A stretch of 64,000 nucleotides of DNA from Arthonia radiata (lineage: Eukaryota > Ascomycota > Arthoniomycetes > Arthoniales > Arthoniaceae). Positions 43,692 through 54,308 of this stretch are shown here, in pieces. A program made the position numbers and the translations under genes. Numbering within the stretch: the first letter of the stretch is position 1; every line of letters starts with the position of its first letter. The notes beneath the pieces are model-generated. The model saw only the letters and a list, made by a program, of their open reading frames with translations. It had not been told where the DNA came from and did not search any database. The stretch is taken from positions 1-64,000 of the forward strand of contig PSQN01000006.1 of the NCBI GenBank assembly GCA_002989075.1, read 5' to 3'.

Positions 43692-46600
43692 CTACTTCGT
43701 CACGTCTTCCCCCATCAGCCTGACCTCTTCACCCGTCTGCAAGCGCTCAATCTCCATACCCACGCCTAGAACCCAGTGATCCCTCTCTGCTCTACTCCGC
43801 GCTCGGAAGACCATGCTCTTCCCCTCCTTCCCCAGCTTCTTCACCCTCCTGTATCGCTGGAGTGTCTTGCTCCCGCCTTCCTTCCCTGGCCCAGCCCGCG
43901 TTGTCTTGTTCTTACCATCATTGCCGCGCTGGTGCTGCGTGATGGGGTCGTCCTGGCTCCTAAACCAGCCGCTCTTCTTGCCGTGCCAGATGACGAAACA
44001 TGTCGACGTGTCTCCGTCGCTCGAGCTCCATCCGTCATCGAGCCAGATGCGTGGCAGTCCGTGGCGGCCTGGCTTCGCACGATCGAAGGCTGACGTGCCG
44101 CCCGTGTACAGATTGTTATCAGCCGTCGCGAGACCGCTGTAAACGTAGCACTCTTTCAGATCGAGAGTGCCGACGCGCTCGTGATGAATGTGCTTCAGCA
44201 CCTTGCCATCTTTGGACCGCACTGCATCCGCAAACATGAGTAGCTTGCCATGGGACATGATGCATAACATCCGCGTAAAGGGTCCGTACTGGCGACCTTT
44301 GTGGTACAAATGGCCCGACATGGATACGGAGCGGCAGCACGCAATGTTACACATGTTGTACAGCTCCGGGCTCGCGGCGGAGTTGGAGACCTCCCACTTG
44401 TTCGCGAATTGGCCAACAAGAGCCTCCGTCGTCTCATCGATCTTGAGGCGGTGGGCGTTCTCAGCGCGTACGGCCTTGTAAAGATTGATGTCAGCAGTGG
44501 TCCGGAGCTTCCAGTAAGTAATGAGATCTCTCAAGCGGGTCATCCATTCCGTTTTTGTGGTCTTGCTGTAGGCCTGCAGGCGGATCACGAGATCATTCTT
44601 CAGCACCAGCTCGAAGATGCGGTCATCGTCGACCTGCTTTGTAGCGCCGTCGTCTTGCATGCTATCGGCGACAGGCTGATGGTATGCGACGTCCGTGCCA
44701 GAATCAACACGATCGTCGGCGGGTGAGGCGCCCCGCTGGATATTGCGAACGGCAATAATGTTGCAGATATTGATGAGCCCATCGCAGTTGCGAAGTAGGC
44801 CTAGTTTCCGTTGATTCTCGTCGAAGGCATCAATATCATGGGTGTGAGGTGTACTGTTGGCGGCGAGGGAATGACCGCGCAGCGTGAGCCAATCAATACT
44901 GGATTCATGAATGGGAAACGGATTGACAGCATATATGAGAGGAATTTTGTCAGCGATCCTGTCCGCAGAAGGAACTTGACCTTCTTCCGTCATTGGCAGT
45001 CGAGGCGGTGGTGGAGGGTCGGCTCGAGCTGGGCGGTTGAAGATTAGAAACTGGTTGTGTGTAGAGAAGTACAGCCGCTTGAAGAACAGCTTGCCGAACT
45101 TCTGGTTAGCACCCTTCTGAGACGTGAGCCGGATGAGAAATCCTTCAATTGGAGGCGGCTCCTGCATGATCTTGCGCAGCTTGTCAGGTACTTCGGTCGG
45201 GTAATGTTGTTTCGGTCGCAACTCGAGCTCGTGAGATCGCTCCATGCCCATAGTGCCGTACATCTTCTGCTCGTTGGCACCATGTACCCATTCAAGCCTG
45301 TCATACCGCTTCCACGCCAATCCCATCTTGTGCTTGCCCTGCCACTGCTTGATGACGCTTTCCCAGTCTGGTGATTGGTTCAGCATCTCCATACAGTGGC
45401 CGATGATCCGAGCAGTAGCTGCTTGTTCTTCCTGCATCGTTCGGAAGACGGCCATCTCATCGTCCTCAGCTTCTTGAGCACGGTCTCGTGATGACTCGAG
45501 TGCTTCAAAGGGCTTCTCGATGCGTAGATTGACGTCTAGGTCTGGAACGTTAATTTGCAGAGTGTCAGATCGATTCCAGCCAAACACATTTTGCAAAAAG
45601 GTATACCATTCCATGGAGCTGGCGCCTGATCTCGATTGGAGCGTGTAGATGAGGGAACCGCGTCTGCAAGGATGCCAAACTACCATGCTCTTATCCAGAG
45701 ACGAAAAGAGGTTCACTTGACAGTCCGATTTCCGTAGCTGTATCTCGTGCGTCCAGCGTTTGGTGACCTTGGTTTTCTCGACAGCGGGTATTACGCGGGA
45801 TTTGTAGAACTGCAACACATAGGGACAATCTTCGTCATTGTTTTCACGACATACGCACATGAACTCCTTCCAACGCTCGATTGTGGTCGTCTCAATCTTG
45901 TCACTATCCTTCTCAGTGAAGTCGTCGGGTACCTTGTGTACAGTGAATTCAACGCGGACGAGCATGTTCTCCATCTTGATGATCTGACCGGCATGACCTC
46001 TGCCGCGACCTGCTCGCTTGAATGTACCGCGCTTCTTCATCTGCGCTAACTTGACCTTTACTACTCGCCTACGTGTATCTTCGTCAGGAGGTACATCAAA
46101 GCGAACCAAGCCAGTGGCTGACCGGGGCTTGCTTTTGCTGCTTTTCCCATCCGCAGATACGCCGGCTTCGGGCTGTGACTGGCCTTGTGATTGAGATTGC
46201 GATCGCGACTGCTTCCGGTTCCGGCCCGTCGGGCGTTGATCAGCAGTGCCGTCAAGCTTGGGTGAAGGTTCCGGCGGACCATGGTGTATCAGCGACGTGT
46301 TCGACTCTGTTCGAGAAATTAGCGGCTCAAGCGGACTCAGAGCGCCTTGCGAATTGTATGAGAAGCGATTCGACTGTGAGTTGTATGATTGTCGTTGAAA
46401 AGGATCGCGATCAGCGAAGCTGCTGCCATTGCTTGAGTGTTCGCCTTCAGCGACAGGATCTAAGCGCATCGGGGACTCTGCTGCGAACTCATTTGCACTG
46501 ACGAAAGACGCGGAGCTGCCAGACCGTGAAACCTTACCACTCGATCTGGATCTCAGCAGAGGCGACTGGCAGGAAGGCTGCCGACTCGTTGGGGGAGATA

Positions 46601-47398
46601 GCCAGATGGGCGATTCGAGATCGCTGCTATCAGAAGGCTGTGGCAGGGGTCGTAGAGGCTTCTCAGCTTGCGAAGACGGAGAGGATGACTCGGGAGACGG
46701 CTTGATGGTGGAGATGGACGAATCTCTTTTTGTTGGAGGGCGTGGAGGAGGCTTGATAGTGTCTTCGCTTGATCTTCGCTCTTCACCACGTTGCGCATCT
46801 TGGTTGCCACTCTGCCGTCTCTTGTTTCTACCACCGACATCGCTCATAGAGCCCGCTCGAGGGATGTCGACTGCAGGTGGTAGATCATCAGAAGCGGCTG
46901 CCGGAGCATCCTCGCCCTCGATGTGTTGTTTTATCAACTGCTCGACTTGCTCTGCGGTCTGTTGTGCTCGCACGTCCCACGCCTCCTCATTGGTGAACTC
47001 TACATCCTTTCCATCGGCAACCTCGCCTTCTTCGTCGTCAACATCGTCAGGTTGCCTGAAACTATGTGTCGCAGCGACGCTAGGTCCGTCGATGCCGGTG
47101 AGACGTCGCTGTTTACTGACATTCGGCCCTGCGGCGAAGGCCGAAACGCGCGAGGAATAGTGTATATGGAGATGATGTTTGTACCATTCTTTCCTGTGAC
47201 TTTGCAGCCAGCCTTCGGGAATGGGTCCGATGAAGCAACGACGGGAGGTAAGGTGGAGATGTTCTGGATTGGCGTGTTGCTGTGTAAGTCAGTAAGGGAT
47301 TGATGAATGAGATTGACTGGAGGGATGCATACCAAGCGACGCGCAGTATATGAGTATGGGTCGAGGTCGCTTGGGAGGCTGTTATTTGTGGAAGTCAT
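43692..47398 (-). CDS. SPO71: Spo71/Mug56-like protein with PH domains
   Basis: Exon 1 (47398-47333, 22 residues MTSTNNSLPSDLDP...) splices with a 53-nt intron (GTATGC donor, CTGAC branch) to exon 2 (47279-43692). The product is 1217 residues. The join gives RRCFIGPIPEGWLQSHRKEW, a motif I associate with the N-terminal Spo71/Mug56 domain. A disordered Ser/Arg-rich linker follows, then the conserved block with the first PH-like region (RGTFKRAGRGRGHAGQIIKM to FLQNVFGW). A split C-terminal PH domain follows (PIEGFLIRLTSQKGANQKFG; SMSGHLYHKGRQYGPFTRML). Yeast Spo71 acts at the prospore membrane in sporulation. In filamentous fungi the role is untested. The long frame alone has no ATG, which is why the short exon is required. 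Confidence 0.85.
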
Positions 47399-47964
47399 TG
47401 GATGAGGCGCGTTGCAGAGAGCAGGGATGCGAGTCTCAGGGTGTCGTCGCCACGCTTGCAAGATCAGCAATTGCGCTGCGCATTATCAAAAAGAGATTAC
47501 CGAAAAGGCCTAGGTAGATAAGGAGCGGCAATGCGAAACAGAATAGAGTAGATGTGAGAAAGGGCAAAGGCGGAAGAGTGCAATACGGTTGAAGTCGAGG
47601 AGCGGCCACGTCGCCGCAGTGAATCTTCAACTCAGCTTGCAATTTGCGCCCTCGAACTCGCAACTGCATTCATCTCACCACCTCGCTTTTTTAAGACTCG
47701 CGAACCTCGCCCACGACAAGAGAATTGTAGAACGTTGATCTATTCAATCTCCACGATCTAAGAGTGGAGGGAGGTACGAGCTCGTGATCGCGTCATGTCA
47801 TCCGGCCGCCCCCATCGTATATATTGTGATCGCCGTCTCGCCCAAGGACGGGAACAACAAGCTCCCGTCTTTGGTAGCATTATGCATACTGCTGCGGTAC
47901 ACTCGACGTGTCCAAGGCGAGTCTGAACAGAACCCCCCGGCACACCGGCCGTGGTCGCCCGCCA
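47399..47964. other. Intergenic, Spo71-like promoter
   Basis: 565 bp upstream of the Spo71-like gene and downstream of the GLTP gene, both on the minus strand. Pyrimidine-rich tracts on the minus strand are typical of a fungal promoter. Nothing else recognised. Confidence 0.5.
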
Positions 47965-48884
47965 TCATTTCCATTGCGCCTGAGGCGTCGCTTGGAACGC
48001 CTTCAGGATCCCAACTTGCTCTTCTAGCGCGGCCAGCCACTTTTCTTGTGCCTCCTGCACCTCGCTCTCGTCGTCACCGAGCTTCGAGTAGAACACTTTG
48101 CGCGTGGGTGTGACACCCATGGCTATCCCAAATGCTTTCTTCACGAACCAGTTATGGTACTCCTTCAATGTGACTTGATACGCTCCCTGAAATGAGTCTG
48201 ACAACTCTTCTTGCGGCGTGTTCATGTTCCGTCGGAGAGCTTGCGCAGTGAAATCGAATCCACTGAGACACGTCAGCAAGATTGGAACACCCCAGTACTC
48301 GCGTATCTTAAGCCCACCGGATCAGCCACACCATGCCCTCGGCCGCGGTGTGCTTCTTGGCCTTGATCTCATTCACAACCAGATTTTGTAATGTGTCAGA
48401 CTCGGCTTCTGCTTCGAGATGACGAGTCCTGATTTTCTGTGCAAGTTATCAGCACGCGCTTCTTGCTCGTGAGATCCTGGCCGCTCACGAGAATGTTGCC
48501 GGCCATGTCGCTCTTGACCAGCGCGAATGCGGTGGATCCCAGGAGATCTGGAAATGAACAAAATCAGCTTGTCTACTCTAATTCAAGAGCCTCATTCGCG
48601 GCGTACGTACCGAAGAGCCCCACCACGGACTCGGCTGCGTCGAGGAATGGTGTGGTGGGAATCCCATTGCCCTGATCCCGCTTGATGGGCACATCTGCAA
48701 AAGATTTCTTGTCCGGATTGTCAAAATACGTGCCACCCAAAGGAGCGGGGGCTTTGCCTGGGGTGACCACGCCTGGGGTACCAGGAGTACCCGCGCCAGG
48801 AGTACCTGCAACCGGAGTCGAGGCGGGCGCTGTGCCTGGTGATGGAGCGGGAGGTCCAGCGCTTGTCGGAGTAGCACCTGACAT
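47965..48884 (-). CDS. Glycolipid transfer protein, HET-C2 type
   Basis: Exons 48884-48611, 48547-48489, 48436-48318 and 48262-47965 give 249 residues. The spliced product reads DLLGSTAFALVKSDMAGNIL, then KIRTRHLEAEAESDTLQNLV, then GMVWLIRGFDFTAQALRRN. These contain the Asp, Asn and Trp of the GLTP glycolipid head-group site. EYHNWFVKKAFGIAMGVTPT carries the conserved His. GLTPs shuttle glucosylceramide-type lipids between membranes. Podospora het-c2 of this family is a heterokaryon-incompatibility locus. Unlike typical GLTPs of about 205 residues, this one has a 40-residue Pro/Gly/Thr/Ala N-terminal extension of GTPG-like units. It is divergent from the METTL16 gene. Confidence 0.93.
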
Positions 48885-49351
48885 GGTGTACTGTCGTGAA
48901 CCTCACGTCTAGCAAAGGAACGACTGAATCTCGTAACAACAGATACAGACAGGGAAAGCGAGTGATGTCGAGGTACTTGAGTTGAAGGTGGGGAACACAC
49001 CCAAAGCACAAGCCAGGACTCATCAGCACGCCAGCGGACGCTAAGAGGGTTAGCTGCGGATCATAACATGAGCTAGTCCTGCCCGGGATTCGTCGTTCTC
49101 TTGCCTTTCGATACATCTCACCATATCAAGGCAGCCAGCGTCTCGAACATCATCATTGCATCGCGGCAATAGAAGAGAAATTATCGAATCACACCTGCAG
49201 ACCCTTGAGAAATAAGACTTGAGCCTCTGTTGCTCACCTGCATTGTAACTTCCGTCCGTCAATATCGAGTCCCTTTTCAGAGCACGAGTAGTCTCGTTCT
49301 TAAGTGGTGACCACCGATCAGACAGTAATATGAAGCAAACGAGCCTGCGTC
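48885..49351. other. Shared divergent promoter, GLTP and METTL16 genes
   Basis: 467 bp between two divergent starts, so both promoters must overlap here. No clear regulator site seen. Confidence 0.55.
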
Positions 49352-51319
49352 ATGTCTTCCTCTTCTCGCTCTCCCCGAGCCCACACACACTCTCCAGCAC
49401 AAAATCGTCCAATTTCTTTGCCCCAACCTCATCCCTCGTCGTCGCCACCTCCTGCCAGCGATCATCAATTACAAGCACATACGATGGGGATTCCAATGCC
49501 TCTGGAGACGTGGTTCGACCAGCAAGACAAGCTGCGCATTGACTTTAATCGTCTTGCTCGCATTGACCAAGAGTGGCGTGAATTCTGCCCCGATGGCAAG
49601 CCTGACTTCAAGAACCCTGAGACAAACGTGTATGTGACGCCTTCTACCCCTTTTGGTATGCCCTAGGCTGACTCCATCTGAAGTCAGCTTGCAAAAAGTA
49701 CACTGCGTCAACTCTTCAACATCGACATTTCTCTCAACACGGCGCGTCTCTGCCCTACAATTCCATCTCGATTCGAGTACATACAGTTCCTCCAAGGTCT
49801 AGCCGACACTACAGGACCCAATTACGTTGACAAACGTGAGAATGACCGGCAAATCACCGGCGTCGACATGTAAGTGTTTTTAGCATTCCACTACCAACCC
49901 ACAAATGCTGACACTTGATCCAGCGGCGTCGGAGCAAGCTGCATCTACCCCTTATTGGCATGCCGCAGGCGCGAAGAATGGGTAGTCGTCGGCACGGACA
50001 TCGATCCAGTCAACATCGAACTCGTGAGTACTCTTCTTGGGCACCACTCTCTCTGAACAGCCCCGCGCCTTCGAGCAAGGTGCTGCCCTCTCGCAGCACG
50101 GCCTGCCATTGCCTGGTGCTGTTGTCGTTCCATTGCCTTGAATCGTTCCTTAGAAGCTGTCCTTGCTCTTCTGAACTCTTTCTTGCTAACAGCTTCGTCT
50201 CCCTAGGCACAGCATAACATCACCATGAACGACTTGGACGGTCGTATCAAGCTACTGGAAATCACACCCGGGTCCCGCTATCTCATCCCGTCAGAGATCT
50301 TCACCCTCCCGCCCGACTTGCCGGGCATGCAGTACCTGGGCGGTCCGGCGGCAACATTCACCATGAGCAACCCACCGTTCTACACCTCTATTGAGGAGAT
50401 GCGCAACGCCGAACTAGCCAAGGCAGAGCCATCACACAGTATGCATACCGGTTACGAGACCGAGATCGTCACCGAGGGCGGTGAACTGGCGTTCATCGAG
50501 AAGCATTTCAAGGAGAGCAAGAGTCACGGCGACTCTTTTCAATGGTAAGGCTATTCTTCAGCTCTCACACTCGCCTTCCATACTTCCTTGCACGCATCAA
50601 ATCAATATTCAGACGCCGGCGCTACCGCGATATCGTCTTTAAGAACTTGCACAGAGAGGGTGAAAGAGCTGCGAAAGCGCCACCCCGCCTTAAAGCGCTC
50701 ACACTAACATGCCTCTCTTAGGTACACCACCCTCGTCGGCAAGGCCAGCACCCTCGCCTCCTTCCTGGACACCCTGCGGTCAAGCGACTGCACCAACTGG
50801 CTGGCGCGGCCCACGCAAGCCGGCCAGCACACGCGCCGCTGGATCGTCGCGTGGTCCTTCATGGACTTCCGCCCGCGGCTCTCGGCCGTCATCCCGTGGG
50901 TCGCGGACGGCGACCCTGAAGGGCTGCGCGGCGGCGGCGTAGCCGTCTCGTGGAACAACGAGGTGGCGCTGCGAGAGAAGCGGTGCCAGGATGGCGCGGT
51001 GCTGTGGGCGACCGTGGACGAGAAGATGGCGGAGCTGGGACTTGAGTGGAGCAAGTACTCCGAAGAGCTTGCGGGGGTGGCGGTGGTGTGGAAGAATGTG
51101 TGGGGGCGAGCGGCGCGGCGGAAGCGTGAGAGGGGAGAGGAGGTAGATGTTGGGGGTGGGGCTAGAGGAGGGCCACCCCGGATGGTGGCGAAGGTGAAGG
51201 TGTTGGGTGGCGGGGAGAGGGTGATGTTGCGGTGGATGCGCGGGGAGGATCGTGGGATGTTTGACAGTTTCGTGGAGATGGTGCAGAATGTGCTAGAGAA
51301 ACTTCCAGCTATGAAGTAG
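49352..51319 (+). CDS. METTL16: METTL16-type RNA N6-adenosine methyltransferase
   Basis: Exons 49352-49627, 49688-49869, 49924-50023, 50207-50544 and 50722-51319 give 497 residues. Spliced motifs are diagnostic: LCPTIPSRFEYIQFLQGLAD, then VDIGVGASCIYPLLACRRRE (SAM motif I), then FTMSNPPFYTS, the catalytic NPPF of N6-adenine methyltransferases. GKASTLASFLDTLR and HTRRWIVAWSF complete the METTL16 core. Human METTL16 and S. pombe Mtl16 methylate the U6 snRNA ACAGAGA-box adenosine; U6 is the likely target here, in the nucleus. Introns 3 and 4 are 183 and 177 nt, three times the local norm. The start could also be the ATG at 49484, which would remove a Ser/Pro-rich leader. Confidence 0.92.
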
Positions 51320-51438
51320 CAGACCCCGTTTGTAGGTGTCATTGAACGAAGCCAAGATTACTTTGACGAAACTCTACAACTTCCAATGAAAGTTAAAGTG
51401 CAGATTTGACCTTCGCTGGATGGCCATATCGCTCGCAC

Positions 51439-53226
51439 TCAGCAATCCAGTATCCCTCCTATCAGACACTGCACCAACTGCAGTGCTACGCCAGCCCAAT
51501 GATGGTGGTACGTCGGGCTCTTCAGGCCCTTCATTCGCTCTCTGTCAGCATGCGGGCAAACACCGTATCCCGTGCCAAAGTGCTCCACCAGCTCCCCCTT
51601 CGGCGTGTCAATATCGCACCCGGCGCGCACTGCAAAGACGTCTAGGCGAGGGGCGACTGTACTCTGCAAAAGCCGTGCCAGATCACAGCAAGACCCCTTC
51701 GACCAGAGCCGTTTCGGCGCGTGCTCAGTCCTTGGCAGAGCATATACTTGCAGCCACCGCAATTCCGAGAGTCCGGCGTGGCTGCTGTTGCGGACGCTGC
51801 TGGACTTGGAAAGGACGAGATTCCCAGAGTCCAGCTGAATGGAGTTGAGCATATCCCACCGTGTCTCGCAATTTGCCAGCTCTTCCAAGTCGAGGGCGAC
51901 GTTCACAAAGCTGCCGGTGCGAAGCTGTTGTAAGCACGGCCAATGCTGTATTATTTCAGTCAGGTTGCCTATTTCAGCGACCTTGGGCCGCTCATGCTGG
52001 TGCATGTGCGCAGCGAGGCCGGTGAGCCACTCAAGTCCTAAGTGGAAGCGTCGCATTTGCGGCGTACACACGGCCAGTTGTACGAGCTGCTCATGCAAAA
52101 GGTTCGGCTGTGCCATCAGCGCGTTGCTACACGGTGCTTGAATGATCGAGAGGTCTTCCAGTCGATGAAGGGTTGTCAATCTGGGAAATAGCTCAAGAAG
52201 ATGCAACGCAGGTGCACCGTCGCATTGGTATTCCAACGCACGCAGCGCGGTGGCATGCGGGATGATATCTTTGATGACGACCGATGGAGCGCCCTCGGGA
52301 CAAAGCAGGGCCAGGCTTTGCAGACTTGGGAAGACCGCGTCGGCACGCTCAACGAATAGCTTCCGCATGGTATCGAGGGCAGCTCGACAGCGTGATGGAA
52401 TCTCCATCTTGAGGAGCTTGAGATGAGGCCGCTCGGTGGCGAGGTGGGCGAAGAAGTCGGCCATATTTGAAGGGTCTTCAAGGTCGCTGTAGAGACCGTA
52501 AAGTTCCAGGTGCGTCACTGTATGGAGGTTGCGAAGGGCATCGAGAAGATCCTGAGATCGCCATTTGCATTGCGGGTCTGCACCAGTATAGCCGGTGCTG
52601 AAGTAGCGAAGGTTAGGACACTGGGAGGAGACGGTTTTGAGGAAAGCTTGTGTGAAAGAAGAGCAGCGTGTTGCGTTGAGAAACAGATATTGTAGCCGAG
52701 AAGAGAGCAAAGGCCTAGCAAAGTCCATGTCGTGGTCTGTCCAGAGATGCATTACATCTGGACACATCCGCTCTAATGCTCTACTCTCCAACAGCGGCTT
52801 CAGGCTTGCGCCACGACTCGACGCAAAGTGCGGACAGTAGACTTTGACGTGTCGGAAGTACTTGTTGTAGGCTTCTTCAGGACCCAAACGCTGCACCAAT
52901 GACCACATGACATCTGCTCTTAGATTCCTGAAGGCACCTGTGAACAGATGGGAGCCGTCGCCGAGACATCTCATGAGCTGCATCGCGCCACGCCATAATA
53001 TTGGCAGGGCTTCCAGATTCCACGTTCTGTTGACCTGAGCGCACGCAAGCACATCCGGGGGCTGTTCCAGAGATTGAAGTATCATCCGTATAATCTCGGG
53101 AAGCAGCAAGGCGTGCTGCACTGAGGATCCCAACATGTATATTTGGTCTCGAAAGGCAAATGAAGAGGACGAGGCGCTGGGCTTTCCCATCTTCTGGTCT
53201 TTCAACTCATCCGCACACATCTTCAT
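51439..53226 (-). CDS. F-box protein with leucine-rich-like repeats
   Basis: An intronless frame of about 595 residues from the first ATG (53226). LLLPEIIRMILQSLEQPPDV followed by LACAQVNRTWNLEALPILWR is an F-box, at about residues 40-85. The rest has irregular Leu-rich units (CPNLRYFS, VTHLELYGL, HLKLLKMEI, FPSLQSLALL, LEDLSIIQ), as in fungal F-box/LRR proteins. Such proteins bridge substrates to Skp1-cullin ubiquitin ligases. No substrate can be inferred. Its 3' end converges with the METTL16 gene, 119 bp apart. Confidence 0.8.
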   Translation of the reverse strand: MKMCADELKDQKMGKPSASSSSFAFRDQIYMLGSSVQHALLLPEIIRMILQSLEQPPDVLACAQVNRTWNLEALPILWRGAMQLMRCLGDGSHLFTGAFRNLRADVMWSLVQRLGPEEAYNKYFRHVKVYCPHFASSRGASLKPLLESRALERMCPDVMHLWTDHDMDFARPLLSSRLQYLFLNATRCSSFTQAFLKTVSSQCPNLRYFSTGYTGADPQCKWRSQDLLDALRNLHTVTHLELYGLYSDLEDPSNMADFFAHLATERPHLKLLKMEIPSRCRAALDTMRKLFVERADAVFPSLQSLALLCPEGAPSVVIKDIIPHATALRALEYQCDGAPALHLLELFPRLTTLHRLEDLSIIQAPCSNALMAQPNLLHEQLVQLAVCTPQMRRFHLGLEWLTGLAAHMHQHERPKVAEIGNLTEIIQHWPCLQQLRTGSFVNVALDLEELANCETRWDMLNSIQLDSGNLVLSKSSSVRNSSHAGLSELRWLQVYALPRTEHAPKRLWSKGSCCDLARLLQSTVAPRLDVFAVRAGCDIDTPKGELVEHFGTGYGVCPHADRERMKGLKSPTYHHHWAGVALQLVQCLIGGILDC

Positions 53227-54308
53227 GTAGGATGAACAGTTCTTGCTCAAACACTATAGTGAAAGCACAAGTGAAGGAACAGATCGAGAGTAATGAGGGT
53301 CACGCAGGAAACTCATGGAAATGGTATGCGCAGCGCTCATCAGCTGATCTGCTTGGGACAAGGTGAATTGCCATGGGTGTAGAGATGGGACTCAATGCGG
53401 ACGGCTTGGCCGCTTTGGCCCTCCAGCCCATCTGGATTACCTGTACACATCGCAGGAAATCGTGTTCGTTCGGTAAGCCACATATTCCTCTACGAGTTCT
53501 CAGAACAGACAGGCCATTACGATGGAGTAGTTGAGGGTATCCAACCTGGCTGGCAAAAGCACATGTTTGTCAGCATGCTTGTACGGCGCACGGGTTGTGG
53601 CATCAGCCAGACGGCCGCGCATTGCAATTCATGCACGGGAAAGTGATGGGAGAAGCAGTAGACCGGCTTGACCATGGCTTGCGAACATCACATCTCTCCA
53701 CCACGTATTCGATTCTGATGTGGCCCAAGACTGGTCGCAAGCCAACTTGACAATCTGCTCATTGCTCTTTCAAAGGACTTGGAGGGGTGACCGACGCTGC
53801 GGTTGATGCTCCGACAGTGGCTCTCGCGTGCGAAAGACGTCATTCGTGTCGGATCTTTGAGGGGAGGAACAACGTCGAGCAGAAAGATGTGTGGAAGAGA
53901 AGAAGCCGCGTTTACTGGACGGAAGGAGGACGAGCAGACTGTTGACGGTGGCGTTTCTTGGCGATTGTGACTACCCTGTCGCATGTGTCGTGCCCGTCAC
54001 CCGTCTGCCTCGTCTCGAAACACGCTCACCAATATCACAGCAAGATCAACCCATCTCTGTTTCCCAGTACTGCTCCGTCTGAATACGGTCAGACTTTTCT
54101 CCTACACCTATGCGTATCGCTCGTCCGATGCGCAAGGCACAAAAGTGCACCCCCACCTGTCGACGCGTCCTTAACAGCCGACATGTGTCTCGAAACGAGT
54201 TCAAAGGACTCCTGCGAGAGGCATTGCTGGCACGAACAGACCTGAGGCTCGCCCGAGGTCGTTGACATGACGCTTTAGAGTTGCAGTAATCGTCGACAAT
54301 CCTCCATC
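53227..54308. other. Divergent intergenic region upstream of regulator
   Basis: 1.08 kb between the F-box start (minus) and the zinc-finger regulator (plus). No supported gene. It marks the border between the dense housekeeping block and the accessory block. Confidence 0.55.

Noticed and set aside
46429-47160. 243-codon plus-strand frame opposite the Spo71-like gene
   Set aside because: Antisense of the disordered Ser-rich linker; no domain.
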